This document shows, one piece after another, positions 52,764 to 60,623 of a stretch of 64,000 nucleotides of DNA (positions are counted from its first letter, which is position 1; each line of letters starts with the position of its first letter). Source of the DNA: VMCP01 sp964408945 (GTDB lineage: Bacteria; Bacteroidota; Bacteroidia; NS11-12g; UBA955); the NCBI GenBank assembly GCA_964408945.1, contig CAYPBJ010000002.1, positions 96,941 through 160,940 on the forward strand, written 5' to 3'. The notes below the pieces were generated by a model. That model ran no database searches. It worked only from the letters and a program-made list of their open reading frames with translations, and was not told where the DNA came from. Both the position numbers and the translations under genes were made by a program.

Positions 52764-53747
52764 ATGACATCACTTATACACCCTGTAAAGATTTTCGGCG
52801 GTTCTGCCTCTGAGTCATTAAACCAAGCTATTTGCGAGTATTATGGTACCACTCCAGGAGAGTTGACAATAAGTCGTTTTAGCGATGGTGAATTTCAGCC
52901 TAATTTTTTAGAAAGTGTTCGCGGTTGCGATGTATTTATTGTGCAATCAACCTATCCATCAACAGATAATTTGATGGAATTATTGATGGCCATTGATGCA
53001 GCAAAACGTGCAAGTGCGAATTACATCACTGCGGTGATTCCGTACTATGGATTTGCCCGCCAAGATAGGAAAGACAAGCCAAGGGTGTCTATAGCATCTA
53101 AGTTAGTAGCTGATTTGTTGAGCACTGCTGGAGCAAATCGAGTGATGACCATGGAATTGCATGCACCTCAAATACAAGGTTTTTTCAATGTACCTGTTGA
53201 CCATTTGGAAGCATCGATTGTATTTGTGCCTTACATCAGAACCTTAGATCAGGAGAATTTAGTCATTGCCGCACCAGATGTTGGGGCGTCTAATCGTATT
53301 CGTGAGGTGGCGAAGGTAATGAACTTACCCATGGTTATTTGTGACAAGGAAAGGAAGCGCGCCAATGAAATTGCCAACATGACGGTCATTGGTGATGTTG
53401 AGGGCAAAGACGTAGTGTTGATTGATGATATCATTGATACGGGTGGTACTTTGTGTAAAGCAGCGGCTATGTTGATGGAAAAAGGGGCTCGTACGGTAAG
53501 AGCTCTATGTTGCCACCCTGTATTGAGTGGCAAAGCATACGAGAACATTGAAAATTCTTTATTGACCGAATTAGTAGTAACAGATACCATTCCACTGAAA
53601 CGACATACTGATAAAATCAAAGTATTGTCTGTAGCACCATTGTTTGCGCGTGCTATCAGAAATGTTCACGAACACGGAAGTATCAGTTCTTTATTTAAGC
53701 AAGTTTCTAACTCACAAACGAGCTTAGAACTCAAACAAATCAAATAA
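52764..53747 (+). CDS. prs: Ribose-phosphate pyrophosphokinase
   Basis: Prs (327 residues) makes PRPP from ribose 5-phosphate and ATP for nucleotide, His and NAD synthesis. Motifs: FSDGEFQPN, YGFARQDRKDKPRVSIASKLVADLL (ATP flexible loop region), MELHAPQIQGFF, and the PRPP loop DVVLIDDIIDTGGTL (about 211-225). It lies 58 bases after tRNA-Gln and 15 bases before rplY, probably as a two-gene operon. Confidence 0.96.
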   Translation: MTSLIHPVKIFGGSASESLNQAICEYYGTTPGELTISRFSDGEFQPNFLESVRGCDVFIVQSTYPSTDNLMELLMAIDAAKRASANYITAVIPYYGFARQDRKDKPRVSIASKLVADLLSTAGANRVMTMELHAPQIQGFFNVPVDHLEASIVFVPYIRTLDQENLVIAAPDVGASNRIREVAKVMNLPMVICDKERKRANEIANMTVIGDVEGKDVVLIDDIIDTGGTLCKAAAMLMEKGARTVRALCCHPVLSGKAYENIENSLLTELVVTDTIPLKRHTDKIKVLSVAPLFARAIRNVHEHGSISSLFKQVSNSQTSLELKQIK

Positions 53748-53762
53748 TTTTTATTTAGAAAT

Positions 53763-54359
53763 ATGAAAACCATTTTATTAAAAGGAGAAATGCGTAGTGA
53801 AGTAGGATCACGCACTGCGAAAGAATTAAGAAAAGAAGGAAAAGTGCCATGTGTTATGTATTCAGACGGTAAGCCAGGTATGCACTTTGCAATTTATCAA
53901 GCAGATTTTAAGAACTTAGTTTATACTCACAATGTATATAAGGTGAAATTAGATTTAGATGGAAAGATGTACAGCGCTATTTTGCAAGATATGCAGTTCC
54001 ATCCAGTATCTGAGGCTATCATCCACGCAGATTTCATGGAAGTAGCAGAAGGTAAAAAAGTGATCATGGATATCCCAGTAAACGTAGTAGGTAATTCTCC
54101 TGGAGTTCGCGCGGGTGGTAAATTGGTTAAAAAAATTAACCGTTTAAAAGTTCGTGGATTATTAGCCGACATGCCTGATTATATTGATGTTAGCATTGAT
54201 ACTTTAGAGATTGGTCAAAGTGCTAAGGTTAAAGATGTAACTGCAGATAAAATTGAGATTTTAGATTCACCAGCAAACGCAATTTTGTCAGTGAAGACAA
54301 CTCGTGCGTTGATGCAAGCTGCTGCAGAAGAGAAAGCTTCTACAGGCAAAAAGAAGTAA
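53763..54359 (+). CDS. rplY: 50S ribosomal protein L25/general stress protein Ctc
   Basis: A 198-residue long-form L25 (Ctc type) that binds 5S rRNA. The N-terminal L25 domain reads EMRSEVGSRTAKELRKEGKVPCVMYSDGK; the C-terminal TL5-like domain contains HADFMEVAEGKKVIMDIPVNVVG and IDTLEIGQSAKVKDV, with a lysine tail. It follows prs and ends in a strong terminator that lies over the 3' end of the convergent pnuC gene. Confidence 0.95.
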   Translation: MKTILLKGEMRSEVGSRTAKELRKEGKVPCVMYSDGKPGMHFAIYQADFKNLVYTHNVYKVKLDLDGKMYSAILQDMQFHPVSEAIIHADFMEVAEGKKVIMDIPVNVVGNSPGVRAGGKLVKKINRLKVRGLLADMPDYIDVSIDTLEIGQSAKVKDVTADKIEILDSPANAILSVKTTRALMQAAAEEKASTGKKK

Positions 54360-54377
54360 TCAACTTAAATCGAATAA

Positions 54378-54965
54378 TTAAGAAAGGCCGCCTTGTGCGG
54401 CCTTTTCTTTTTTCCACTGTTGAAGTCCAAAGTAAGCCAGGCCAATAAATATAAAGTACAAGCCAGCAGTAATTTTTTGGTCGCCTAGATAGAACATGGG
54501 CACATAGATGATGTCTGCTAAAATCCAAAGATACCAATGTTCAATCCAACGTTTCGCTTGCATATACAAGGCGGTAATGCTTAAAACAGTGAGAAAAACA
54601 TCAATCAAGGGATACCGAGCATCTTTGAAAAAATGGGTGTAGGTTGAGTACCAGAGTAAAAATCCCAAGAGAAAAAAGAGTCCCAAAATGAGGGTAGATT
54701 TGAAAGAAATGTGATTGATATTTTGGTTTGATTTCTGGGGATTTAAATTCGACCAATACCACCAACCGTAAGATTGAAATGCAAAGAAGGCGGCTTGAAG
54801 GTAAGATTCAGAGTAAAATCGATTTGAAAAGAAGACATAGGCATAGACAATGGAAGCCAACATGCTGATGGGCCAGTTGAGAATTTTATTCTTTGCAGCC
54901 AGCCAAACGCACCAAAGCGAGAGGGCGGCAGCGACCCATTCTAAAACCTTCAACGAATCATTCAT
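54378..54965 (-). CDS. pnuC: Nicotinamide riboside transporter PnuC
   Basis: A 195-residue inner-membrane transporter of the PnuC/SWEET-like family, importing nicotinamide riboside for NAD synthesis. About seven hydrophobic helices are seen; WVAAALSLWCVWLAAKNKILNWPISMLASIVYAYVFF, SYGWWYWS and WILADIIYVPMFYLGDQKITAGLYFIFIGLAYFGLQQWKK carry family residues (WxxxxI and Trp pairs). Its extreme C-terminus doubles as the rplY terminator. No NAD riboswitch-like structure was seen upstream. Confidence 0.93.
   Translation of the reverse strand: MNDSLKVLEWVAAALSLWCVWLAAKNKILNWPISMLASIVYAYVFFSNRFYSESYLQAAFFAFQSYGWWYWSNLNPQKSNQNINHISFKSTLILGLFFLLGFLLWYSTYTHFFKDARYPLIDVFLTVLSITALYMQAKRWIEHWYLWILADIIYVPMFYLGDQKITAGLYFIFIGLAYFGLQQWKKEKAAQGGLS
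54383..54413 (+). terminator. Terminator of prs-rplY, overlapping the pnuC 3' end
   Basis: Stem AAAGGCCGC/GCGGCCTTT with a 5-base loop and a T-rich tail. It lies inside the last codons of the convergent pnuC gene, encoding part of its tail KKEKAAQGGLS. Confidence 0.85.
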
Positions 54966-54983
54966 AATGTTTGTGCGAATTTA

Positions 54984-55014
54984 TTGCGCTCCCAACCAAT
55001 CTTCGTTAAATTTG
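54984..55014 (+). promoter_or_regulatory. Promoter of the superoxide dismutase gene
   Basis: -33 TTG at 54984-54986, 20-base spacer, -7 TAAATTTG at 55007-55014, giving a leader of about 17-20 bases before the ATG. Confidence 0.6.
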
Positions 55015-55036
55015 TTACAATTAAAATACTAAAATT

Positions 55037-55642
55037 ATGTTTGAATTACCAAAACTCCCTTATGATTTGACGGCGTTGGAGCCGCACATTGATGCAAAGA
55101 CCATGGAAATTCACCACGGAAAGCACCATCAGGCTTATATCAACAATTTAAATGCTGCAATTGAAGGCACTGATTTGGCTGGAAAGTCGATAGAGGCTAT
55201 TTTGGGTGAAATTTCTAAGCACAGCATGGCCGTTAGAAATAACGGTGGTGGGCATTACAATCACTCACTTTTTTGGACCATTTTGGGACCCAATGCGGGA
55301 GGTTCTCCTTCAGGCAAATTGATGGATGCAATTGTGAGTGCTTTTGGAAGCTTCGATGCGTTCAAAGATCAGTTTGCTAAAGCAGGAGCTACTCGTTTTG
55401 GAAGTGGTTGGGCTTGGTTAATTGTTCACGAAGGTAGATTGGTTGTTACTTCTTCCCCCAATCAAGATAATCCTTTAATGGATGTTGCTGAGGTAAAAGG
55501 TACACCCATTTTAGGTTTGGATGTTTGGGAACATGCATATTATTTGCATTACCAAAATCGCAGACCAGATTACATTTCTGCATTTTGGAATGTAGTTAAT
55601 TGGAATAAAGTTGCAGAGCTTTTTGAAGCAGCAACAAAATAA
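55037..55642 (+). CDS. Superoxide dismutase, Fe/Mn family, Mn-type residues
   Basis: A 201-residue superoxide dismutase turning superoxide into O2 and H2O2. Metal ligands and surroundings are intact: HHGKHHQAYINNL (first His), NNGGGHYNHSLFW (second His), DVWEHAYYLHYQNRRPDY (Asp and third His). GGGHYNHSLFW and SSPNQDNPLM (Gln near the metal) favour manganese over iron, though Bacteroidota enzymes can be cambialistic. It is convergent with the AlbA_2 gene, with only 2 bases between the stop codons. Confidence 0.95.
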   Translation: MFELPKLPYDLTALEPHIDAKTMEIHHGKHHQAYINNLNAAIEGTDLAGKSIEAILGEISKHSMAVRNNGGGHYNHSLFWTILGPNAGGSPSGKLMDAIVSAFGSFDAFKDQFAKAGATRFGSGWAWLIVHEGRLVVTSSPNQDNPLMDVAEVKGTPILGLDVWEHAYYLHYQNRRPDYISAFWNVVNWNKVAELFEAATK

Positions 55643-55644
55643 TT

Positions 55645-56265
55645 TTAATACACTGCACTGAAAAATTCTGTTTTTTCCGTGGTATGACTCTGAACCGCTT
55701 GGGCCCGCATGAGATCTACAATGATTCTGCCGGCCCGGCGTTTTCCGAGGTTGAATTTTGCGCAAATATCTTTGAGAGTGGGTTTTTCACTCTGCGCAAT
55801 GAATTTCAAAATTTCTCTTTCAAGGGATCCAATTTGTAACTTCACCGGCCTATCTTGAGTTCGCATGAAATCTACCGTAGTTTTAGAAGCTAAAATACAG
55901 TGGTCATTCACTCTCAAGTAGACCCACCATTTATCGTCATCGCCGTGTGCGTAATAGGGTTTTTCTTTTCCTTCAGGGACGTGAACTTTAAGCACCAATT
56001 TGCCTTCAACGAGATGTTCTTCAACGGTGTATTTAACTTCTGGTTTACAATGAAACGAGGAAGCCAATTCGAGCATGTGAATTTCATCTTCAGATCTCAC
56101 ACCTGCAATACTTCCATTGTCTCTAATACCTATGAGCAAGGTGCCGCCAATGGTATTCGCGAAGCTCACCATTGATTTGGCAATCTTCCGGGGATCATTG
56201 ATGACTTGTTTAAAGTCAAGCGTGACTCCCTCGCCCTTTTCAATTAAGGACTTAATGGGGTTCAT
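55645..56265 (-). CDS. AlbA_2 domain protein (divergent AAA-4 / Schlafen-like)
   Basis: A 206-residue protein. The N-terminal AlbA_2 domain shows EGVTLDFKQVINDPRKIAKSMVSFANTIGGTLLIGIRDNGSIAGV, as in putative transcriptional regulators and Schlafen-related proteins. The C-terminus (about 145-206) may be a winged helix (LEREILKFIAQSEKPTLKDICAKFNLGKRRAGRII). DNA or RNA binding is likely. It overlaps the M16 peptidase stop by 4 bases, so it is co-transcribed with it. Confidence 0.8.
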   Translation of the reverse strand: MNPIKSLIEKGEGVTLDFKQVINDPRKIAKSMVSFANTIGGTLLIGIRDNGSIAGVRSEDEIHMLELASSFHCKPEVKYTVEEHLVEGKLVLKVHVPEGKEKPYYAHGDDDKWWVYLRVNDHCILASKTTVDFMRTQDRPVKLQIGSLEREILKFIAQSEKPTLKDICAKFNLGKRRAGRIIVDLMRAQAVQSHTTEKTEFFSAVY

Positions 56266-57580
56266 TTTTCGGGGATGTAGTGAAGGTGACTGAATTTATC
56301 AATATCAAACACTTCGTTGGCGGTATCCTGGAGGTTTTCGGCGGTAATTTTTTCGATGGATTGTATGGTTTCCTTCATGGTTCGGGCTTTGCCGAATTTC
56401 AAGATTCCTTTTCCTAAGTGAACTAAGAGCCCACTTCTGGTTTCATTGGCAATGACTAATTGTCCAGTCAGTTGATTTTTTGCCTGGCTGAGTTGAAGTT
56501 TTCCTAACTTTTGATCTTTCAGTTTTTTTAATTCTTTCTGTATAAGATCGATAGACTTATTCAAGTATTTTTCTTCACAACTCAAATAGCAGTGGAATAG
56601 TCCGCTATCGCTAAAGGCCTGATATCCGCTTTCAATGTGGTAAGTGTAACCGTATTTTTCTCTGATGGCCAAATTGAGTCTGCTGTTCATTCCTGGTCCG
56701 CCCAAAAGATTATTTAAGAGCAATAACTCAAATCTTTTTGCATGAGTTTCTTCAAACGTAGGAATCCCCATAATCCCATAAGCCTGAGAAAAATCAGAAA
56801 CTTTTCTATTGCGGAAGGGCAGATAATTGGGTTTCGGGTGGCGGGNNNNNNNNNNNNNNNNNNNNNNNNNNNNNNNNNNNNNNNNNNNNNNNNNNNNNNN
56901 NNNNNNNNNNNNNNNNNNNNNNNNNNNNNNNNNNNNNNNNNNNNNGGTGATGGGGGTATGAATTTGTTGAGGGTAGAGAGAACGCGGTCACCGGGAATAT
57001 TTCCTACAACTACAAATACCATATTTGATGGATGGTAGTTTTCGGAGATGAAGTTTTGAATGGAGGATTTGGTGATCTGATCAACTGAATCAGCCGTACC
57101 TAAAATGTTGTGCGCGAGTGGGTGATTGCCGTATATGAGCTCTTGAAACTCGTCGTAGATATTTTCTTCGGGGGTGTCAAGGTACATATTGATTTCATCT
57201 TTGATGACAATCTTTTCTTTGGTGATCTCTTGTTCAGGAAAAGTTGAGTTGAAAGTAATATCGCAAAGTATGTCTACTGCTCTGGCAAAGTGTTTTTTTT
57301 GAATGGTAGCATACAATGTAGTAATTTCCTTAGTGGTGAAAGCATTAAGTTCGCCACCAACCACTTCCAGGTGATTGAGTACATGAATTGTTTTTCTACG
57401 ATGGGTTCCTTTGAAAAACATGTGCTCTAAGAAATGAGCCACCCCTGGAATAGCGCCGTCGTTTCGGCTGCCAGCGAGGATTACAAAGCCGCAATGGACC
57501 AATAAAGTGGATGGCGTTTTAAGGTGAGCAACCCTAAGTCCGTTGTTTAAGGTGTACAACTGATAATCTGAACTGCTCAT
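56262..57580 (-). CDS. M16 family peptidase (processing-peptidase-like), interrupted by an assembly gap
   Basis: A single-repeat M16 zinc peptidase of roughly 425 residues when complete. The N-terminal half has HFLEHMFFKGT (HxxEH) and the distal Glu in KIVIKDEINMY; the C-terminal half has GGPGMNSRLNLAIREKYGYTYHIES. MSSSDYQ was chosen as start; an upstream TTG is possible. The 100-N gap lies in the inter-domain linker, and the halves are in different frames as drawn. The 5' side ends FIPPSP and the 3' side reads RHPKPNYLPFRNRKVSDF, normal M16 sequence. The missing DNA must be 2 modulo 3 in length to keep one frame. Confidence 0.88.
56829..56959. repeat. Short heptad repeat (GGGTNNC) within the M16 coding region, ending at an assembly gap
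   Basis: On the plus strand, GGGTTTC GGGTGGC GGG runs up to the gap; after it GGTGATG GGGGTAT follow. The spacing and sequence match the units at 18105-18126. Only about two and a half units are seen on one side, so the true extent is unknown. Confidence 0.6.
56846..56945. other. Assembly gap (100 N) inside the M16 coding region
   Basis: Placeholder of exactly 100 N; flanks are not duplicated. Real length unknown. Comparing M16 linker lengths suggests few residues are missing unless repeats are present. Confidence 0.9.
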
Positions 57581-57586
57581 AATCTG

Positions 57587-57594
57587 CAAATTTA
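57587..57594 (-). promoter_or_regulatory. -7 promoter box (TAAATTTG) for the M16 peptidase gene
   Basis: Matches TAnnTTTG followed by C and ends 6 bases before the ATG at 57580. Confidence 0.45.
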
Positions 57595-57608
57595 CTTTAG
57601 GTATTCCG

Positions 57609-57616
57609 TATTTTTG
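57609..57616 (+). promoter_or_regulatory. -7 promoter box (TATTTTTG) for the DHH phosphoesterase gene
   Basis: Matches TAnnTTTG and ends 8 bases before the ATG at 57625; it lies back to back with the M16 promoter. Confidence 0.45.
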
Positions 57617-57624
57617 TAGTAAAG

Positions 57625-58647
57625 ATGAGATTAGACACGACTGCTGATTTAGTAGAGAAGATAAAATCAGGCGAATACAAACGATTTTTTATCACAACCC
57701 ATCACAAACCCGATGGTGATGCAATGGGTTCAACTTTAGGATTATGGCATGTTCTAAAAAACTTTTCAGATCAAGTAACTGTAGTTACTCCAACTGATTA
57801 TTCAGCAGATTTGAATTGGCTTCCTGGCAATGATCATGTTGTCAATTTTGAGGAGGAATCAAACAGGGCTGTTGCTTTATTGGATGAAGCTGACGTAATT
57901 TTTTGTTTAGATTTTAATAGGCTAAGTCGCATCAATCAATTGGGTGAATTGGTTAAAAATTCAGGTAAACCTACCGTAATGATAGATCATCATTTGGAGC
58001 CTGAAGAATTTTATTCGTATGCATTCTGGACGCCTCAAGCTAGCAGCACCTGTGAGTTAATTTTTGAATGGAGCATCGAGAAGTTTGGAAAGGAAGTAAT
58101 TTCAAAAGATTGCGTAAATTGTTTATTTACTGGCCTGATGACTGATACGGGTAACTTCCAACACAACAACACCAAGCCCCATACGCATAGGGTGGCAGCA
58201 GATATGATGGAACTTGGAGCAGATCATATAGCGATTCACGAAAGAATTTATGATGTATTTTCTCCCACAAGAAGCAGATTGTTTGGGTATTGTTTGTATA
58301 AAAAGTTAGAAATCATTGAAGATTGTCGAACTGCGCTGATCTACTTAACCAAAGAGGAATTAGAAGAATTTCAAGTTGTAACAGGTGATACTGAAGGTTT
58401 GGTAAATCTAGGTTTAGGAATCAAGGGTATTGTGTTCAGCGTTTTAATTATTGACAGAACCGAACGAGTAAAAATGAGTTTCAGAAGTAAAGGTAACTTT
58501 GCTGCAAATGAGTTTGCAAGTAAATACTTTTCAGGAGGAGGGCATAAAAACGCTGCGGGAGGACAAAGTGAAGAGAGTTTAGAAGCAACGGTAGAGAAAT
58601 TTAGAAGAGAGTTAGTTAAGTACAAAGAAGAATTACAATCAATCTAG
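57625..58647 (+). CDS. DHH/DHHA1 phosphoesterase (NrnA-like)
   Basis: A 340-residue phosphoesterase probably degrading nano-RNA and pAp. The N-terminal DHH domain has THHKPDGDAMGS, IFCLDFN and the namesake MIDHHLEPE; MTDTGNFQH carries a further metal ligand. The C-terminal DHHA1 domain ends with FSGGGHKNAAGGQ. Residue spacing fits the NrnA type. The FKBP-like lipoprotein gene follows 2 bases later, an arrangement I recall as usual in Bacteroidota (where the partner is a GldI-like isomerase). Confidence 0.9.
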   Translation: MRLDTTADLVEKIKSGEYKRFFITTHHKPDGDAMGSTLGLWHVLKNFSDQVTVVTPTDYSADLNWLPGNDHVVNFEEESNRAVALLDEADVIFCLDFNRLSRINQLGELVKNSGKPTVMIDHHLEPEEFYSYAFWTPQASSTCELIFEWSIEKFGKEVISKDCVNCLFTGLMTDTGNFQHNNTKPHTHRVAADMMELGADHIAIHERIYDVFSPTRSRLFGYCLYKKLEIIEDCRTALIYLTKEELEEFQVVTGDTEGLVNLGLGIKGIVFSVLIIDRTERVKMSFRSKGNFAANEFASKYFSGGGHKNAAGGQSEESLEATVEKFRRELVKYKEELQSI

Positions 58648-58649
58648 AA

Positions 58650-59561
58650 ATGAAAAACAAGAAATTACTGATAACCATTATTATTTTAGCCTTATTATCT
58701 GGTGGGTTTTGGGTGTATCGCACCTATTTTCAGTATAAAACCACTGAATCGGGCTTGAAATATCGATTTTTAAAGGGAAAGGAATTGGGCATGATTTTGA
58801 ATGGAAATAATTGGTGTTTGATCAATTATATGATCTTGGGTCCAGCAGGTGATACCATTCAGTCTTCATATGGGAACGATACTTTTGTGGAGGTTCCTTA
58901 TCCAACAACTTTTGCAAATGAGTTAACAGAAGCTTTACAGATGGCTTCTCAAGGCAGTAAAGTAGAATTATTGGTATCTACAGACAGCTTGAAAAAGAAG
59001 AATTCAAGCCATTACAAGGTTCAATTACTTCCTGATGGAGAAATGGCAAAGGTCATTTTTGATGTCGAGAAGATTTTAGGAGCTCAAGATTATTACAAGT
59101 ATTTGGCAGATAAGTCTTTCAAGAAAACGATGAAGGAAAATAAGGCCATAGATGAATACTGTGCAAAATCTAAAGGCAATAGATGGTATTTAGATACTTA
59201 TGCAATGGTTAAATATCGGGCAGTGGGTTCAGATTCGTTTTTGTCAAATACTTCTAACCTTTTACAAAATGCAGCTATTAATAAAAGTGCAGAACAATTG
59301 GAGTTTGACGTATTGGTAACTAGACTTAACGGAGATTTAATCTTTGACAGTAGATTGGAGAATCGCAAGTATAAGACTGACGTAAACGGCATGATCAATC
59401 CTATAATAGCGCTCAATAGATTGCCCTTTTTCGTGCCTACTGGTGTGACTATGGAATTTGTAATTACGTCGGATATGGGGTTTGGTTCAGCGGGAAGAAT
59501 CGGAGTTCCTGCATATTCTCCCCTATATTTGAAGATTTATAACGTAAAGCCCATCCAATAA
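58650..59561 (+). CDS. Membrane-anchored FKBP-like protein, possibly two degenerate domains
   Basis: A 303-residue protein with an N-terminal membrane anchor (LLITIIILALLSGGFWVY) and no lipobox Cys. Two regions look like FKBP folds: about 33-120 (TESGLKYRFLKG, ILGPAGDTIQSSYG, EALQMASQGSKVELLV) and about 190-303 (LNGDLIFDSR, FFVPTGVTMEFVITSDMGFG, GVPAYSPLYLKIYNVKP). Residues that line the FKBP active site are poorly kept, so isomerase activity is doubtful and a chaperone role is possible. The neighbouring DHH gene supports a GldI-like assignment, which is inference. Confidence 0.65.
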   Translation: MKNKKLLITIIILALLSGGFWVYRTYFQYKTTESGLKYRFLKGKELGMILNGNNWCLINYMILGPAGDTIQSSYGNDTFVEVPYPTTFANELTEALQMASQGSKVELLVSTDSLKKKNSSHYKVQLLPDGEMAKVIFDVEKILGAQDYYKYLADKSFKKTMKENKAIDEYCAKSKGNRWYLDTYAMVKYRAVGSDSFLSNTSNLLQNAAINKSAEQLEFDVLVTRLNGDLIFDSRLENRKYKTDVNGMINPIIALNRLPFFVPTGVTMEFVITSDMGFGSAGRIGVPAYSPLYLKIYNVKPIQ

Positions 59562-59571
59562 GACCCCATTC

Positions 59572-60621
59572 ATGAAAAAGACCATAGTTATTACAGGAGG
59601 AGCCGGATTTATCGGTTCACACGTTGTTCGCAGATTTGTAAACAAATATCCCGAATATCACATCATCAACTTAGATGCTTTGACTTATGCGGGTAATTTG
59701 GAGAATTTGCGGGATATTGAAGGGGCAGAAAATTATGAGTTTTTGAAGGCAGATATCACTAACATTGCAGACATTGAGGCCTTATTTAAGAGTCGTAATA
59801 TACATTCAGTGATACATTTAGCTGCTGAGAGTCACGTAGATAGAAGTATTTCAAACCCCATTGATTTTGTGATGACCAACGTGGTTGGTACTGTGGTTTT
59901 AATGAACGCATACAAAGCATACGGTGACACTCAAAACGGCCGTTTTTATCATGTTAGCACTGACGAGGTTTATGGTACTTTAGGAGATGAAGGTAAATTC
60001 ACCGAGACTACGCCATATTCGCCTAATTCTCCATACAGTGCAAGTAAAGCGAGTTCAGATCATTTTGTAAGAGCCTATCACGAAACCTTCAAACTACCTG
60101 TAGTAATCAGTAATTGTTCGAATAATTACGGAAGCCATCAGTTTCCTGAAAAACTGATTCCATTGATGATCCATAATATCAAAAATGAAAAAGCACTTCC
60201 TGTCTATGGAAAAGGTGAAAACATTAGAGATTGGTTGTGGGTTGAAGATCATGCTTCGGCTATTGATGCTGTTTTTCATCAAGGCAGAAACGGTGAAACC
60301 TACAATATTGGGGGAAATAACGAGTGGAAAAACATTGATTTGGTTCACAAACTTTGCGAAATCATGGATAGCAAACTCGGCAGAGCTGCTGGTGAATCTG
60401 CAAAATTGATTACTTATGTTACGGATAGAGCTGGACATGATTTCAGATACGCCATTGACGCCAGTAAAATTGAAGCTGAATTGGGTTGGAAACCGTCTGT
60501 GAATTTCGCCGAAGGATTTGAAAAGACCATTGATTGGTACTTGTCAAACGATGAGTGGCTCTCAAATGTTACCAGCGGAAATTATCAATCGTATTACGAA
60601 AATTTATATTCAAACCGTTGA
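59572..60621 (+). CDS. rfbB: dTDP-glucose 4,6-dehydratase
   Basis: RfbB (349 residues) converts dTDP-glucose to dTDP-4-keto-6-deoxyglucose, the entry to rhamnose and other deoxysugars. Motifs: GGAGFIGSHVVRRF (residues 8-21), HLAAESHVDRSI, FYHVSTDEVYGTLGDEG (Thr-Asp-Glu catalytic set), and Tyr-Lys in YSASKASSDHFVRAY, then NCSNNYG and ENIRDWLWVEDH. cysS starts 2 bases after its stop. RmlA/RmlC are not adjacent. Confidence 0.95.
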   Translation: MKKTIVITGGAGFIGSHVVRRFVNKYPEYHIINLDALTYAGNLENLRDIEGAENYEFLKADITNIADIEALFKSRNIHSVIHLAAESHVDRSISNPIDFVMTNVVGTVVLMNAYKAYGDTQNGRFYHVSTDEVYGTLGDEGKFTETTPYSPNSPYSASKASSDHFVRAYHETFKLPVVISNCSNNYGSHQFPEKLIPLMIHNIKNEKALPVYGKGENIRDWLWVEDHASAIDAVFHQGRNGETYNIGGNNEWKNIDLVHKLCEIMDSKLGRAAGESAKLITYVTDRAGHDFRYAIDASKIEAELGWKPSVNFAEGFEKTIDWYLSNDEWLSNVTSGNYQSYYENLYSNR

Positions 60622-60623
60622 TT

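Noticed and set aside
56714..57589. A continuous frame across the fourth gap ending PATRNPIICPS...
   Set aside because: Continuity depends on the arbitrary 100 N. After the gap, the M16-like protein sequence is in another frame.
60555..60623. N-terminal extension of CysS
   Set aside because: It lies inside rfbB and is not part of the family; the ATG at 60624 fits the family start.
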